From Lota lota (lineage: Eukaryota > Chordata > Actinopteri > Gadiformes > Lotidae): 64,000 bases of DNA. The notes beneath the pieces were generated by a model. It was not told the DNA's origin. It worked only from the letters and a program-made list of their open reading frames with translations, and did no database searches. Below are positions 39,251 to 51,744 of the stretch, piece after piece. The stretch covers positions 4,005,758 through 4,069,757 of the forward strand of contig JACYXH010000802.1 of assembly GCA_026745465.1 (NCBI GenBank). Reading direction: 5' to 3'. A program made the translations under genes and the position numbers. Every line of letters begins with the position of its first letter. Position 1 is the first letter of the stretch.

Positions 39251-42230
39251 GTGAATAGAAAGACCAATGGGAAGTTCAATACGCGACAAGAGACCCAGGG
39301 AAACTACAGTTTACGGACATTTACACCACGTGAAAAACATCATCGGTAGAAATTGATTTATAGTTTTGATTACAGGAAAGAAAAGTTTGTAATGTGTTGA
39401 ATTTGAGCAGCTGTCAGTCTTCTTGGTAAACACACTGACGTGGAAAACTGTGCTCTCTCATCCTAGCCCGAGTCCTGCATTTGATTGACCGGCAAGGCAA
39501 CCAATCGCATTCGACGTAATCTTTAATGCACTATTTTGTCATCATAATAGAAAATACTATCTGTATGAAATGTTAATATTTGTACAATCTGTTTTAAATT
39601 GAAACCCATTCACAGTAGAAAGTATAGCGTTCACTACGGGAATTTGGTCATTAAGGCGGGACAATGTAGCAGCGTTGCACGACTCATTTCGTGGTTGGCT
39701 GAGCCTGTTGATGACGACATTGAAGGGGTTGTTTATGCTAAGGAGTTGACACCGGTTTGCATCATGGCTGTATCACATCGACGAGTCCATGCAGTGTTCC
39801 TGCAGTCATAATATGAGAAATATGAAAAATATAAAAATAATGCCAATTCAAATAATTATTTTTTACCAGTATTTACCAATTGATCACACTTTTATCCAAA
39901 GCGACATATAGTGAGGTCATTAATGAGCAGGTAAGGGTTAGGGCATCTTGCTCAAGGATGCCTTATGAATTTTGATAGAAAGATTGACCCATTTATCCAT
40001 CTGTTGGTCTCATAAAACAGATAAATTGGGACTATGGACATGGGGGATTGAACCCAGAACCTTTAAACTCCAAGTCAAACACGAGAAGACTATTCATCCT
40101 ATTGAATGTGTGTCCATAAGATCAACACATGGACATATGGGACAATTACCTATCCATATTCATTCAACCTAAGGCAGATTCAATAAAAAACGAAAATAAA
40201 AGACAAAGAATTATCATTTTGATTACATTTGTATAGTTCATACATTGACATGTCTATTAATCCCAGATCTGACATCATAATCCAATCTTTTTTTGTTTGT
40301 TTCCCAAATCACAAATAAACACATAGCAAATGTAAAACCCTGATCCCATATGTAAAGCTGAAGAAGGCAAAAGTCTGCCGGGGGGACATGTAAACTGAAG
40401 AGGAAGTCAAAGATGACACTTAAGGACAATGATACTATAACCCCCCTCCCCCATCCGCCCTGCTTATAATATTGACAATACATTGTTTAATGTCGCCATC
40501 GGGCATTCGCTATGCAAATGCCCTGTTTTCTTCTTATCAGTAAAAAGGATGACCTTGGTTGGATTAGCACAACATTTTGGCATCCACCCACGTTTGCATC
40601 TTTCAAATTCATGGAGGCGATGGAGACAGGGGATCGGAGACTGTCTCATCCTCCTTTGAATGTGAAAGTCCAAGGGTCTTAATATTGTCGGACTATTGTC
40701 TCACAATTGCAGGGGGAAACGCCTTTTACTCAAAGCAGCCCCGGAATATGCACGTGGCACTGTGGGCCATGCGTAGCTGAGAGTGTAGATTGTCTCTTGT
40801 CTCCTGACTGTTTGTCTGTGTGTAGAGGTATGGTGGTGGGGGTGGGGTGGGAGTGGGGGTGTAATGATTGCATAGCTGCTACTCTACAGTCCCTTATCGT
40901 CCCCGGTAGATATCAAGCTGTATACCGAAAGTCCTGCTCTGTGTTTCCAACATGTACCACCACCATATCTTGCCAGATCTCTGTTTGCTCTTTTGCAAAG
41001 TGTTTGATCACCTGTGCTATATGTTTTTCTCGACATTTCATACACAGACAAAGAAAGGCAGGATTCAACATCCCCAGAACTCACTGAACTGAACTGATTT
41101 CTCTGAGATTTCTAGAGTAAAGTACCGCCTTATAGCCTAAATTAAGTGTTACTTTTAAATTGCATGTGTAACCAGGGAAATCACTTTTCTTTGTTGAACT
41201 GCAGGAACTTTAAGTAGTGCTGAGATAATGACAGAACTACATTTATTACAAAGACAAAAATGCATTTAATAACCACAACGTTGCTTCCCTAACATCCACC
41301 AACAAACGGCAATCTATCCTTCTGTATGAAACATCTGGAGCCCTCTTGATTACATTTACATCATCGAAGCTGGAAATATTTATGTAAGGTTGCATCTTGG
41401 AAGTAAGTGTGCTCATTATTCACCGCACACTGAAGAATAAGGAGCGAAAGATTCTAGCTTCCATTCCACTACCCTTACCCTGAATCCTGTGTATGTTCAA
41501 ATAAAAGCACTTTTTGTTGGATTTTGTAGTATACCATCATATTTAATAGAACATATTTTGCTTTGTAATTAACTTCAAATGGACTTAATCCACATTATAC
41601 AATGCAATGATCTTTGTGTAGCAAAACACTGAAATTTCAAAACGTCAAAGAATATGCCTAATTATCTGTTCAAAGCCTACTAGACTTCATGTTACACAGG
41701 TTGACACTGTATTAAAACGTGAACTGTTACTATACTAGTAACTGTTTATGAAAACTGTATACTGACTTTATATTATCATAATGTGTGATAATAAGTTTAA
41801 TTTTGAACAAAACAAAACATATGAAATGTAGATAATGAAAAGGAAAGATTGTCCTGGCCTAAACAGCCTCCTACTGTGAGTCACATAGCCTACGTGTGTG
41901 TACAATCACAGAATAGTTTCATATTTCGTAATAGGAGGCATGTGGTAGAGTGAAATACATGAGGTACAATCTATCAAACGAAAAGCACTATGTGTTGTGA
42001 TTGTGAACTGAATGAAACAACTGATTTATCATATAAAACTATCAATAAAAGATAATTAGCATTCAATCAGAATGAGAACATTGCAGACCAATATAAATGC
42101 TGTATACAATACAATAAGCAAGACAACAAACAACATAACGATATGATAACGTGCAGAAAATACAATACAACAAGAGTGAAAGGAAAATATGTGGAGCCTA
42201 TACTGATATGGAGCACCAAGTAAGGTAAAG
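39251..42230. other. Head-to-head gap between gbf1 and pitx3
   Basis: About 3 kb with no recognisable exon. It contains a dispersed repeat (39885-40080) and otherwise AT-rich unique sequence. CCAAT-type motifs near 39275 and 39500 may belong to the gbf1 promoter. It presumably also holds upstream control sequence of pitx3. Confidence 0.6.
39885..40080. repeat. Dispersed repeat copy (TTTTATCCAAAGCGACATATAG type)
   Basis: Contains CTTTTATCCAAAGCGACATA, TCATTAATGAGCAGGTAAGG, TTAGGGCATCTTGCTCAAGG and GGGGGATTGAACCCAGAACC. The TTATCCAAAGCGACTTACAG block is a very common interspersed sequence in teleost genomes. Related copies lie at 26668, 38326 and 63905. Confidence 0.65.
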
Positions 42231-42761
42231 TGAGATGCATTGTTGCGAACAACAACAGTCACGGAGTCGGTGGACGGTGGACGCTGCGTGCACAGGCGTT
42301 GGAGAGAGAGATGGAGAGATAGCGCGTCCGTGCGTCCGCACGTGTGGGGAAAGTGGTGGCAAACTGCTGCACGGATTGGGAGGAGGACTTTCTTTTATTC
42401 GTGCGTGCTTTTTTATACGTGCCGTGCGTGTGTCTGTGTGTGCTCGTAACATGGGCCGAAAGGGGCGGTATGGGGGAAGTAAAAGCTGTAAAGTGGGCCG
42501 TCCTTCCTACAGCGGACCTGTCGCGCACAATATTAAGCATGAAGTCAATCCCTCTATGTGCGGGGATCAAACCTCTCCCTCTACTACTACTGCTGCTGCT
42601 TTCATCTATGATAGCGCGCCGAGGAGCAAACTGACCGCTTTTTCACTCCACATACGCGGGGAACTTTGTGGATGTCACCAGAAAACAGCAGTCTAGGACA
42701 ATCATTACGCAACGACTACCTTGCTTTTTCCACGGATTAATTTCTCAACACCAGGATTGAT
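42231..42761 (+). other. pitx3: Candidate pitx3 noncoding first exon and CpG-rich promoter (left end approximate)
   Basis: An abrupt rise in CpG content (about 42260-42470, GCGCGTCCGTGCGTCCGCAC) in AT-rich surroundings is followed by a strong plus-strand donor, ATTGAT then GTAAGTCC, at 42761/42762. The pitx3 coding exon has a splice acceptor just upstream of its ATG (49419), so a 5' noncoding exon is needed. The human gene, as I recall it, also has a noncoding exon 1 several kb upstream, close to and divergent from GBF1, which this fits. The start site and exact exon limits are not visible. A 153-codon frame (42235-42696) lies within it. Confidence 0.5.
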
Positions 42762-43496
42762 GTAAGTCCTGTCCGCGAAATGTCCGATAGTTGTTGTAGT
42801 CGGTTTTTTCGCTCCATTGTGTTTATTTGTGACTATAGGCCTATTCGTCTATTGATTTCTATACAACTTAGTTGACGGTGTAGGCTAGATCTCTATAGCT
42901 GCAACTCCACACACAACAACATGACATAGTTAAAACCACCATCACTCGCATGCCTGGAAACGTGGACATCCTTCCCGATCAATACCGGGCATCTATCACT
43001 GTTTCCACTGGTCTGTCTTTAGCGCGTAGGAAGTTCAACTCACTTAGTCTTTACTCTTGATCTTCCTGATTTCGGTTTATAGGCCTACTGCAAATATCCC
43101 TACGCGAATTTGGGGGATTGCGATAGGCCTAACTAGATTATGACTGTAATCCTACATTCATATCCTCCTGTTATATGTTGGATTACGTGACGGGAATGGA
43201 TAGAAATTTCAATCTTACATTATTTTATTTTATTTATATATATTTTTGAGCACGTTAGTATTTTAAAAGCACAAAACAACGAAACACGAGTATCGCCCTC
43301 CACGATTGCTCTCAACCCGGCCCATATTTTAAACAGTCGTTTTTTCTGTTTCTAGGAATTGTTTAGGAATTGTTTTAGGCAAAATCATGTCACAAACACC
43401 TATAGCCCAAAAAGTATTTTGCTCCTCAAAGTAAATTCATTCAGAGGAATAGCCGATCACTCAGGGATGTATTTCATTTCACTTTTCATGTCATGT

Positions 43497-43498
<2 letters not shown>

Positions 43499-43553
<55 letters not shown>

Positions 43554-43570
43554 ACACACACACACACACA
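43499..43570. repeat. (CA)n microsatellite
   Basis: About 35 CA units with one GA interruption. Confidence 0.97.
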
Positions 43571-43694
43571 TATCCCACTGGAGTGCCGCTGCGAAAACAT
43601 CTCAGAGGTCAAAAATATTTGGAGATCCAGTCGAAATTGATAGGTGGCAGGTGTTCCCCGCCACAGAGCCCACCGATAGAAAAAACAGAACAGT

Positions 43695-43695
<1 letters not shown>

Positions 43696-43737
<42 letters not shown>
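43696..43737. repeat. C homopolymer (42 bases)
   Basis: The longest homopolymer in the window, about 130 bp after the CA tract. It could form an i-motif or, on the other strand, a G-quadruplex. The true length is uncertain because such runs sequence badly. Confidence 0.9.
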
Positions 43738-43739
<2 letters not shown>

Positions 43740-44959
43740 CACAAAGACAGGCCTTCTATTTACAACATGGCCAGTCGGAAGGACAGATAAGTTGTGATGT
43801 CATTTCCACATAATGCAATACAATATATAGGCTTATTGGTAGGCTACTATTTATTTAGTTGGGCCTAGTTATTTATTTAATCAAGCGATGAACCTGAACA
43901 ACACAACTGACGTCAAACTGCCGCTAAGTGGCAGTCCGAAATGAATCATGACAGGTTAGGAAGAATGAGGCCAAAGGAGGCCAATACGTACATTTTAAAC
44001 GCGAAATTGTGCCCCAAAAATGCAATTAACTCTGTAAAAATAATTCATGAAATAAATACAATAATATACATAGAAATGTCGTAGGCTATATATTTATAGG
44101 ACTATAGGCCTTTTAGCAATAAACATATGTAGGCTAGGCCTATATAAAAAAAAAGTACACGTAAAAAAACTGAACTTTAAAGCATTGGCTACGTAAATAT
44201 AATCTGCCATTTTACGAATATTCAACAATTTTCCTTCCAAATATTGGTCGATTATATTGATTGATCCAAAAATATCCATCGATGCTAAAATAACAAAATA
44301 ATATATGAATATATGAAGGCACGTGTCATTGAGTTTTCCATCACTGCAATGGTCCCACAAATCGTAATAAAAAATGTATACAATTTAAACAACAACCTCT
44401 GCTTCACATGAAGGCCTATTCTGCACCAGAGACACACGTGTTTTGAAAAGGCGTGATGTTGGTGGTGTTATTTTTAATAGGTGGACAGAATAGGAAGAAC
44501 ATCCAAATTATTCGTCCACCATTCAAGCACTGAATTGTTTTTTGATTGGGTTATATAAAACATGTAAAAAGAAGCGCCATCGATAGCCTCCAAAATACAA
44601 ACGCAAAGGCCACCGGGATATGCGTGCGCTCGCCTACTTTTACCTGTTTGCGCGTGTATGTGCGTGTAGGAGAATGTTTATCCCCATCTAATTAAAAGAT
44701 GACATTTGAAGAGTAAAATACGCAAATTAATTTATGCATCGCATCCATAATATGCACAAATATGCTTTTTTTTAAAGTATTCAGGTTATTAATAAACGAA
44801 ACATCCCAATATTTACATCATTCAGTGTTAACCATCAGTAACAGCATCTTACAGTCCACAAGACCAAGAGATAGAAACCAGAAAGCCGCGGGTAGGGCTC
44901 AAAAGTCCCTGTCCCTAAAAAAAAATATGTTTCAACTTGATTTTGTTGTAGGGGCTCAC

Positions 44960-45165
44960 ACACACTCGTGTGTGTGTGTAACGTGTGTATGAGTGTGTGC
45001 GTGTGTGTGTATTAGTAGTGTGTGTGTGTGTTATGGATGTGTGTGCGTGTGTGTGTTATGGATGTGTGTGCGTGTGTGTGTTTGCAGGCCTGCGTATGTG
45101 TGTGTGTGTCTGTCTGTCTATGTGTTTGTGTGTGTGTGAGTGTGTGCGTGTGTATGTGTGTTATT
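44960..45165. repeat. Imperfect GT-rich repeat
   Basis: GTGTGTGTGTTATGGATGTG and GTGTGCGT variants, imperfect. Cys/Val frames across it are artefacts. Confidence 0.9.
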
Positions 45166-45239
45166 TATTTTTTCCTGCCGTTGTGGAAAAAGCTCGACCC
45201 GACTCACTCCTTCAATCATATGCAAATGGGTGTTATAGG

Positions 45240-45720
45240 AGGGGAGAAATTAACATCTACAAACACGGGAGTGAAATTCCATCTGCCGCCATCTCGAGCA
45301 GCCGCCTAATAAGTTCTCAGACAGCAAAGTGACACACATCTTAATCAACTCTTAATCCCGGGAATTAATTCTCCACGCGTTTATGAATAATTCCGGGGCT
45401 AATGCTCGCGAGTCCGTGGAAATGCAAGCAGACTTCCTGCATGCGCCACCAACAGATGGACGGGCCAATCTTCCTCAGAAGAAAATAAGCGGATCCGCCC
45501 CCGTCCCCAGCCCCCCGCTTCCATTATCATTATTATTATTATTTTTATGAGATATCTATTTTAATGAGATCAATGTAATCGAGCTACTGCGCATGCAAAG
45601 CGGCCCATCTTATGCAAACAGGCGCCTCTCATCTTGTGCGGCTGTCTGTGATCATTTGCCTTTATTGTTGAACATGGATGGCCTATGAATTCAGGGGCGC
45701 GTCGTTCATTTGTCGAATCT
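45240..45720. promoter_or_regulatory. Candidate conserved noncoding element in the pitx3 5' intron
   Basis: Unique, information-rich sequence between simple repeats. It has TTAATCCCGGGAATTAATTC (a TAATCC site plus palindromic GGGAATTAATTC), GGGGCTAATGCTCGCGAG, octamer-like TGCAAAT and ATGCAAA (45220-45615), GTAATCGAGC and TGATCATTTGCCTTTATTG. This density of homeodomain and POU-type cores is typical of vertebrate developmental enhancers. Conservation itself cannot be judged here. Confidence 0.4.
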
Positions 45721-46506
45721 ACACAAGGCCGATTCAGCCGCAGGAAACGCTTTCCAAATGACAGAAGTCGTGTAGGGAGTGATGTAAAACCACAGTAGGC
45801 TAGGCATATATGGCGCTACATTGCGCTCTTGTAAGGATACATGTGATCATACATCAACGCAACAGTTCCAATAAACCTGCGGAGATAAAAGGGTAATATT
45901 ACAGCTGGAATGATGAGAGTCTGACAGGAACCCGTTCTGTAACATTTTATAATGGTGGGTTAGAGCAGGAAATCAGTGCCACAACACATCAGAACAGCAG
46001 GTTATCAACCCAAAGGTCAGCTCAAATGTCACATTCACATTATTAGACTGGAGGCCATCATCCCCCGAATAGCACGACAATGAACTTCCCTCATATGGGC
46101 GTATTATCATATATAATCCAGAAAATCTGTCTTTAAAGCATTCCCATTCCAAATAATAATTTGATTAATATTGCGCCCATCACTTAAAACAGCCTATGCG
46201 CACATATTTTGGTACGTGGGATTTTGTGTGTGATATTTAAAGGTTACCTCATCAGATTTTCAGACCTACACTTATATGACACTGATTACGAGGAGGGGTC
46301 AGGTGACCAATAGATCACCGCGCGCTCCTTCATAAACCTGATTGACATACTAAAGTTCCACAAGGGTTTCCGCGTGCGCTCGTTAGTCTCACTGATAGCT
46401 TGTTGGCCATATTGAGCTCCTAGGGGGTGGGGGTGTGTGGGGTGAGGGAGGGCTTTACTCGATTTAATCATGTCGCGCCTATGAAGAGGGCCACTGACAC
46501 CTTGTA

Positions 46507-46507
46507 C

Positions 46508-46543
<36 letters not shown>

Positions 46544-46590
46544 CATAAACGCACACACGCGCGCGCGTGCACGAGCGCGCGCTCACACTC
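46507..46590. repeat. (CA)n/(GC)n tract
   Basis: A CA run passing into GCGCGCGTGCACGAGCGCGC, an alternating purine-pyrimidine stretch with Z-DNA potential. Confidence 0.93.
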
Positions 46591-48342
46591 TCTTCATACC
46601 TGCCAATCCCTGCCTCACCCCCGACCCTCTCAGCACCACATGCACACCGCGGCATCAATCACTGTCCTGATCGGCACCAGCAGTCACTCATAATACACAT
46701 CTCTGGTGAGTCGTAAAGACGTGGCTTAGATACTCGTAAAGAAAAGTCCGCTTGACTACGAGGCTAGTAGCTGCTGCAGGTATATCTGACGACGCTGTGA
46801 AAGCGGATTAAGTGTGTTTGCAAAGTACAAACAGCCAAGGCGGTGTATCTTTGTCTGTCTTTAGATTCCAAGAGGGCCAAAAGTACACAGAAAATGTAAA
46901 CTACTTATGTATTACATCATCGGCTGTTGGTTTTGCTTCAGCCTCCGCTGCTGATTGGCCGCGATACTTTTCAGCAATGGGGAAACTTTTTTTTTTTTCA
47001 CGAAGGAAAAATGAGCTTTTTGACCCGCAAGTCAACTTTAACCCACAAACCCATATTGGGGGTGCTCATTAATACAAAACCACAACACAGAGCGGGACAG
47101 GCCCTCTCAGCACCGACTTGACCTTATCCTTAATCTCAGACTCCCTTTCCCATCGACACGTAGCCCCGAGCAGATAAAGGAAAGGAGAAAATAACAATTT
47201 TCCTGTCAGTATAATCTTTTTTTAAAACACTCCGGATTTTTTTTCTCAGGGAGCTCAAACAGAAAGCAGATGGATTTTCCCTTTAAAGATTTCAACGGTT
47301 GTGTCTTTTTTTTTTTTACTCGGTGAATATATTGATTGAAGACTCAAAGCAAAAAAATAATATATACATATAAATATCTCAATATATATAAATAGTGTAA
47401 CTTTATTTAATAAGAGCTATTATGTCCACAAAATGACAAGCTTGGTTGCATGAAGAAGAAAACTCGAACAAGAATCGGTTGAAAATCAAAGTGTGTGGTT
47501 ATCACTTTGCAATAGGCCTGGACAAAATTATAAAAACACAAGAGGTGTTTTAACACATTTCTCAGTGAAAAAAAAGCGAATATATGCATTTGATTCAGCT
47601 ACTATTAAATAGGAAACGAAGTCCTGAATAATTAATTTGAAGATAAACAACAACAAAAGACCGACCGTGTCTGCTGAGTCACTATTTAGCCTAGTGATTT
47701 ACTACTTACTTTCAAATATTTGATTTACAATAACAATTTTTGTTGTTTTTGTTTTGTTTTGTTTTTAGATTATTCATTTAATAATGAATTGTTATTCATT
47801 TATAACCAGTCGTTATAAATCTATTTTAAATACATCCTGAACGATTTCATCCGTCATCAATCTTTTCCGTGCTTTAACTTCACATGTTACAAGCCACATG
47901 TTTTCAGAGACAACGCATTATTATTAGTTTTTGTGTTTGTTGAGAAGCTAGACCATTAAGTCCGTAAGTGCTGTAATTTATAAAAGAGTTATAAAATACT
48001 GAACACAGATGTGGAACTTATTTAGCACAAGTTATCACATACAGTATATAAATGCATGGAGGCTGTAGTGAAGTGCCCAGTAGACGCAAAGTATTGCAAA
48101 GAAAACTAATTCGTTTCATCCCTAGGCCTACATGGTTTCTTACATCTTAATGCAAAGGCTAGTCAAGGCTATTGTACATTAACGTAGGCATACATCAACT
48201 CCAAACAGCTAAATATAGTAGTACTATAAATGTAATAGACGCTGTGGTCTTTAGATTGCTGTCCGCCCGAGGTACTAGCGTGGTGGGGAGAGCAGGGTGT
48301 GGTGTTACTAGCTGCACACAAAGCTTGGCACGCAACTTGCCA

Positions 48343-48343
<1 letters not shown>

Positions 48344-48388
<45 letters not shown>

Positions 48389-48418
48389 CGGGCGCGCGCG
48401 CGCGCACACACACACACT
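48344..48418. repeat. (CA)n-(GC)n-(CA)n tract
   Basis: A CA run, then GGGCGCGCGCGCGCG, then CA again. Alternating purine-pyrimidine throughout, a strong Z-DNA candidate. Confidence 0.95.
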
Positions 48419-48815
48419 GGCTAGCACGGAGATTCACGCAAAGTTGAGCTTTATACGTTTTATAATTCATAATTACTAACTTTGAATAGACAGCCACGAT
48501 AAATAAATGGGACAACGTTATACCGTGAGTAATGCGCATGTGCAGCTGGACAAGGCAGAATGGATGGTCGAGAGTTACCTGTACATGAATAATTGTCAAC
48601 AGTATAAACATTTGAAATCCTTCCTAAATCCTTTGTGTCTATTTGGACACAAATACAGAACAGACGACACAACATCCCACAGAAAAATCGGAATACATTC
48701 AGGCCTATCTAGTTTGCTACTCTAGCCAACTTTATTCAGGCATTATATGTGGATTCAATTTGAATTCAATATAACGACATTTTAAGGCTTCATACTAATT
48801 CTGCAATCTCCACTG

Positions 48816-49010
48816 TGATTGGCCCAGGCCTAATGGATGTCACGAGCGACATGAGAAGCCACGTGATTGGACCATGCCTAAGTGGATTTTCTAAATTAAG
48901 CCAAGCCACCATAAATCTCTGGCTCCGAATGAGTGATTGTGCCTCACATCTCCTATGTGTTAACGACGCTCGTATAAATATAACCGCCATTTATTCCCGG
49001 CTCGATTCCG
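48816..49010 (+). promoter_or_regulatory. pitx3: Candidate second pitx3 promoter (TATA, duplicated CCAAT module)
   Basis: TATAAATA at 48973-48980 lies about 450 bp before the pitx3 start codon. Upstream are two copies of a GTGATTGG-CCA-GCCTAA-TGGAT module (48816-48840 and 48864-48889), each with an inverted CCAAT box (ATTGG at 48818 and 48866). The second is joined to an E-box CACGTG (48860-48865). A start near 49005 would give a short 5' UTR, either unspliced or spliced into 49420. It could drive tissue-specific pitx3 expression. Confidence 0.45.
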
Positions 49011-49419
49011 TCTCGGTCTTGTCTGGTTGCTATTTTGGAGGACAAGTTCCTCTAGCTCTTACAGGAATACACGAGTTGCTCTGAAACGATGCACGGGAGA
49101 AGGATTTATAGCCGTATTTATATTGTCAGATCCTTCTCTCACATAGTGGGACCTATATTTTGCTTTGTTGTGTAAAAAATATTTTTTTAAACGGTATTCG
49201 TGGGATATTGAAGATGTCCTTTAGTAGCTAAATACCGGTGTTTATTTATATTTATTGATTATTTTTATTAATACTAGGTAATTCATTTCGTCCACTTCTT
49301 GTAAGCCTATTATAATATTATTATATTTTGGAATAAATGGCATAATTGAAATAATTGCGTCAAAGTGGTGTGTAGGCCTTACTGTTTGCTAAACGACACC
49401 GCACCTTGCTGTTTCCCAG

Positions 49420-49437
49420 AGCCTGGCAGGCGGGGTG
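49420..49437 (+). other. pitx3: pitx3 5' UTR part of the first coding exon
   Basis: Acceptor TGCTGTTTCCCAG ends at 49419, leaving 18 bases of 5' UTR before the ATG. The pyrimidine tract is good. This acceptor is the main evidence for an upstream noncoding exon. Confidence 0.65.
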
Positions 49438-49546
49438 ATGGATTTTAACCTTCTGGCGGACAGCGAGGCCCGCAGCCCGGCTCTCTCCCTCTCCGACTCC
49501 GGGACGCCGCAGCACGACCAGGGATGCAAAGGCCAGGACCACAGCG
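49438..49546 (+). CDS. pitx3: pitx3 coding exon 1 (residues 1-37)
   Basis: Starts at ATG 49438 in the context GTGATGG (G at -3 and +4). It encodes [36 protein letters not shown] and the first base of an Asp codon. Human PITX3 begins [20 protein letters not shown], and the [14 protein letters not shown] core is shared. The fish GCKGQDHSD end supports pitx3 rather than pitx1 or pitx2. The donor is GTCAGT (49547), acceptable but not consensus at +3. Exit is phase 1. Confidence 0.95.
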
Positions 49547-50821
49547 GTCAGTTCAGTTTAATGTTACTCATCTTTCTGAATTACGTTATGATGACGAAAG
49601 TAAGAAGGAAGTTAAGAAGTTAAGGTTCTATTGCTAAAAAAAAAGTAAAGATTATGATATTTTTTTCTATTGGCTGTAGATTTCTCAGGAACAATGGCAT
49701 AATCATGTCCACAACAAAATATATATCATATGTTAAAAATACTAATAGGCCTATTCAAATTAAAGTATTAATTGGATAATAATTATATACTAAGAATAAT
49801 CATCATCATCGTCATTATACTCATAATAATTATGATTACGATTATAAATATGAATATTATTATGAATATTATTATTTTAACCTATTATTAGCTCAATTAG
49901 GTTATTGTTAGGCACTTTTTCCTACTTTGTTATTAAAAAGATCCTTGGTGACTATGAACAGTTGTAAACAAAAAAGCACCCTAGGCCATGTGATCCGTTC
50001 AATTAAATACATAAACCATGAGGTCTGCCTACTATGTTTGTTTTGGATGAAGAGGGTATATACCAAATCGAGAAACGGTTGTTTTGTCCTCCAAAGGAAG
50101 TGAATAGAGAGAGGTTAGGCCTATTATAAATTATGACCTTCTGCTCAATATGGGCGATCGCAAAAGCAGGTCGAAATCATCCAACGTTCATCTACATATG
50201 CTTTGAATCCCCGCCTGATAATTAAAAAACAAATCAAAGTCAACCAAGTCGCTCCATAATGTGACGCGATGAAGACATGATCACGATGCGCCGTGGTTGG
50301 CGTTAGTTGACCTTCTGCAGTAGGCTATAATAATTGCTAGAATGAATAGAACAGTAGACTACTAGACTCATTCAGAAGGAAGAGAAATAAACAAGCTTTC
50401 TATTGTTCACACAATTTAACCTGAAAGCGTCAGCCGAGACAGAAGATGCTTCAGAAAGCTTTTTTTTTTTTTATATGGAGCCAATGCAGGTTCTGATGTA
50501 AAAGCCTATCAACTGCGCTACACCAGGCTCGCCCTGCGATAAAGCCAGTAGTAAAAGTCTTCAGATGCTTGTGAGGCAGCCATGATGATTTAAAGAGATG
50601 TCTGTGCTCTCCGGCTAATTTACTGGCATAAAATCCTTTACCTGATCAGCTGATGTTATCCAGAAGGGAGCCATTAAAATATTTGAGGCATACTACGCTG
50701 TAGACTTTAAAGTTAAAAATTCTATGATCATCTATCTAAAAAATATGTCAGACTTTTCTTTTTTATTTCCCAAAAATAAGTAGGAAGAAGAAACTGCTTT
50801 GGGAACTAAAGACAAGACAGA

Positions 50822-50880
50822 ACGAGACAGACAAACAGACAGACAGGGACAGACAGACGGGCAGATAGTCAGTCAGTCAG
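50822..50880. repeat. Degenerate (ACAG)n tract
   Basis: ACAGACAAACAGACAGACAG-type units ending in AGTCAGTCAGTCAG. Confidence 0.9.
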
Positions 50881-51423
50881 AAGGCCACAGACACATGCAC
50901 AGATAGACAAACAGAAAGTGGTGTGTGTCACTCCATGCTGAACCGGTCCTCTCATTGTTTTGTCCGGCTTACACAGAGAGTTTGACCTCAGCGGAGCTCT
51001 CTCCGTGTAGTCAGACCACCAGAGTCAGATTGCTCCCTATTGTTCCACTGCCCTTACCTACTCTGCATTGTGTCGCAGACTTTGGGCCCAATAAGTGGAC
51101 GAGTACTAACGCGGTGTCGGTTTACCAGCAGCAGCAGATAACAAGATAACAGAGGAGGAGGTTAGGTTCTTCTTATTGGTTTTCTGGTCGGGGCGGGTCG
51201 CTTCCTCAGCTCCGCGCCGGCGCTGTCTCCCAGTGGCTCCAAGAGGGGGCTAAGCCGTCACCAAACACAGACCAACCTGCCGGCCCACAATGAGCCCTGA
51301 TCCCCGGGATTAGAACAGCAGGCTCATTTAGCTGCTCTCTGTGAGGTCCTCAGCACAGTGCGGAAGAGAGAGGTGGTGGGGGGTGTGAAGAGGGGGCAGA
51401 CACACAACTGTGTGGTCCTCCAG

Positions 51424-51524
51424 AGTGTGTGTGTGTGTGTGTGTGGCGGGGGTCTATGTGTGTATGCACACGTTTGCATGTGTGTGTGTGTGTGGAGTTA
51501 ACGTGTGTGTGCGCATCTGGAGTT

Positions 51525-51591
<67 letters not shown>

Positions 51592-51689
51592 CGGGGTTCT
51601 ATGTGTGTATGCATGTTTGTATGCATGTGTGTGTGTGTGGGTGAGTGTATGTGCGTAGAAGTCTACATGTGTGTGTACACATGTGGGAG

Positions 51690-51744
<55 letters not shown>

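Larger units (their letters stand above)
42762..49419 (+). other. pitx3 5' intron (proposed), 6.7 kb
   Basis: Runs from the proposed exon 1 donor to the acceptor before the coding exon. It contains CA/C tracts, a GT-rich patch (about 44960-45165), a candidate conserved element at 45240-45720, and a second promoter-like region at 48816-49010. Around 46940-46980 is a CCAAT-bearing stretch (GCTGATTGGCCGCG). No coding exon was seen. Confidence 0.55.

Noticed and set aside
46630-46655. RE1/NRSF-like site CTCAGCACCACATGCACACC
   Set aside because: The left half matches well but the right half does not, so it is not a convincing full site.
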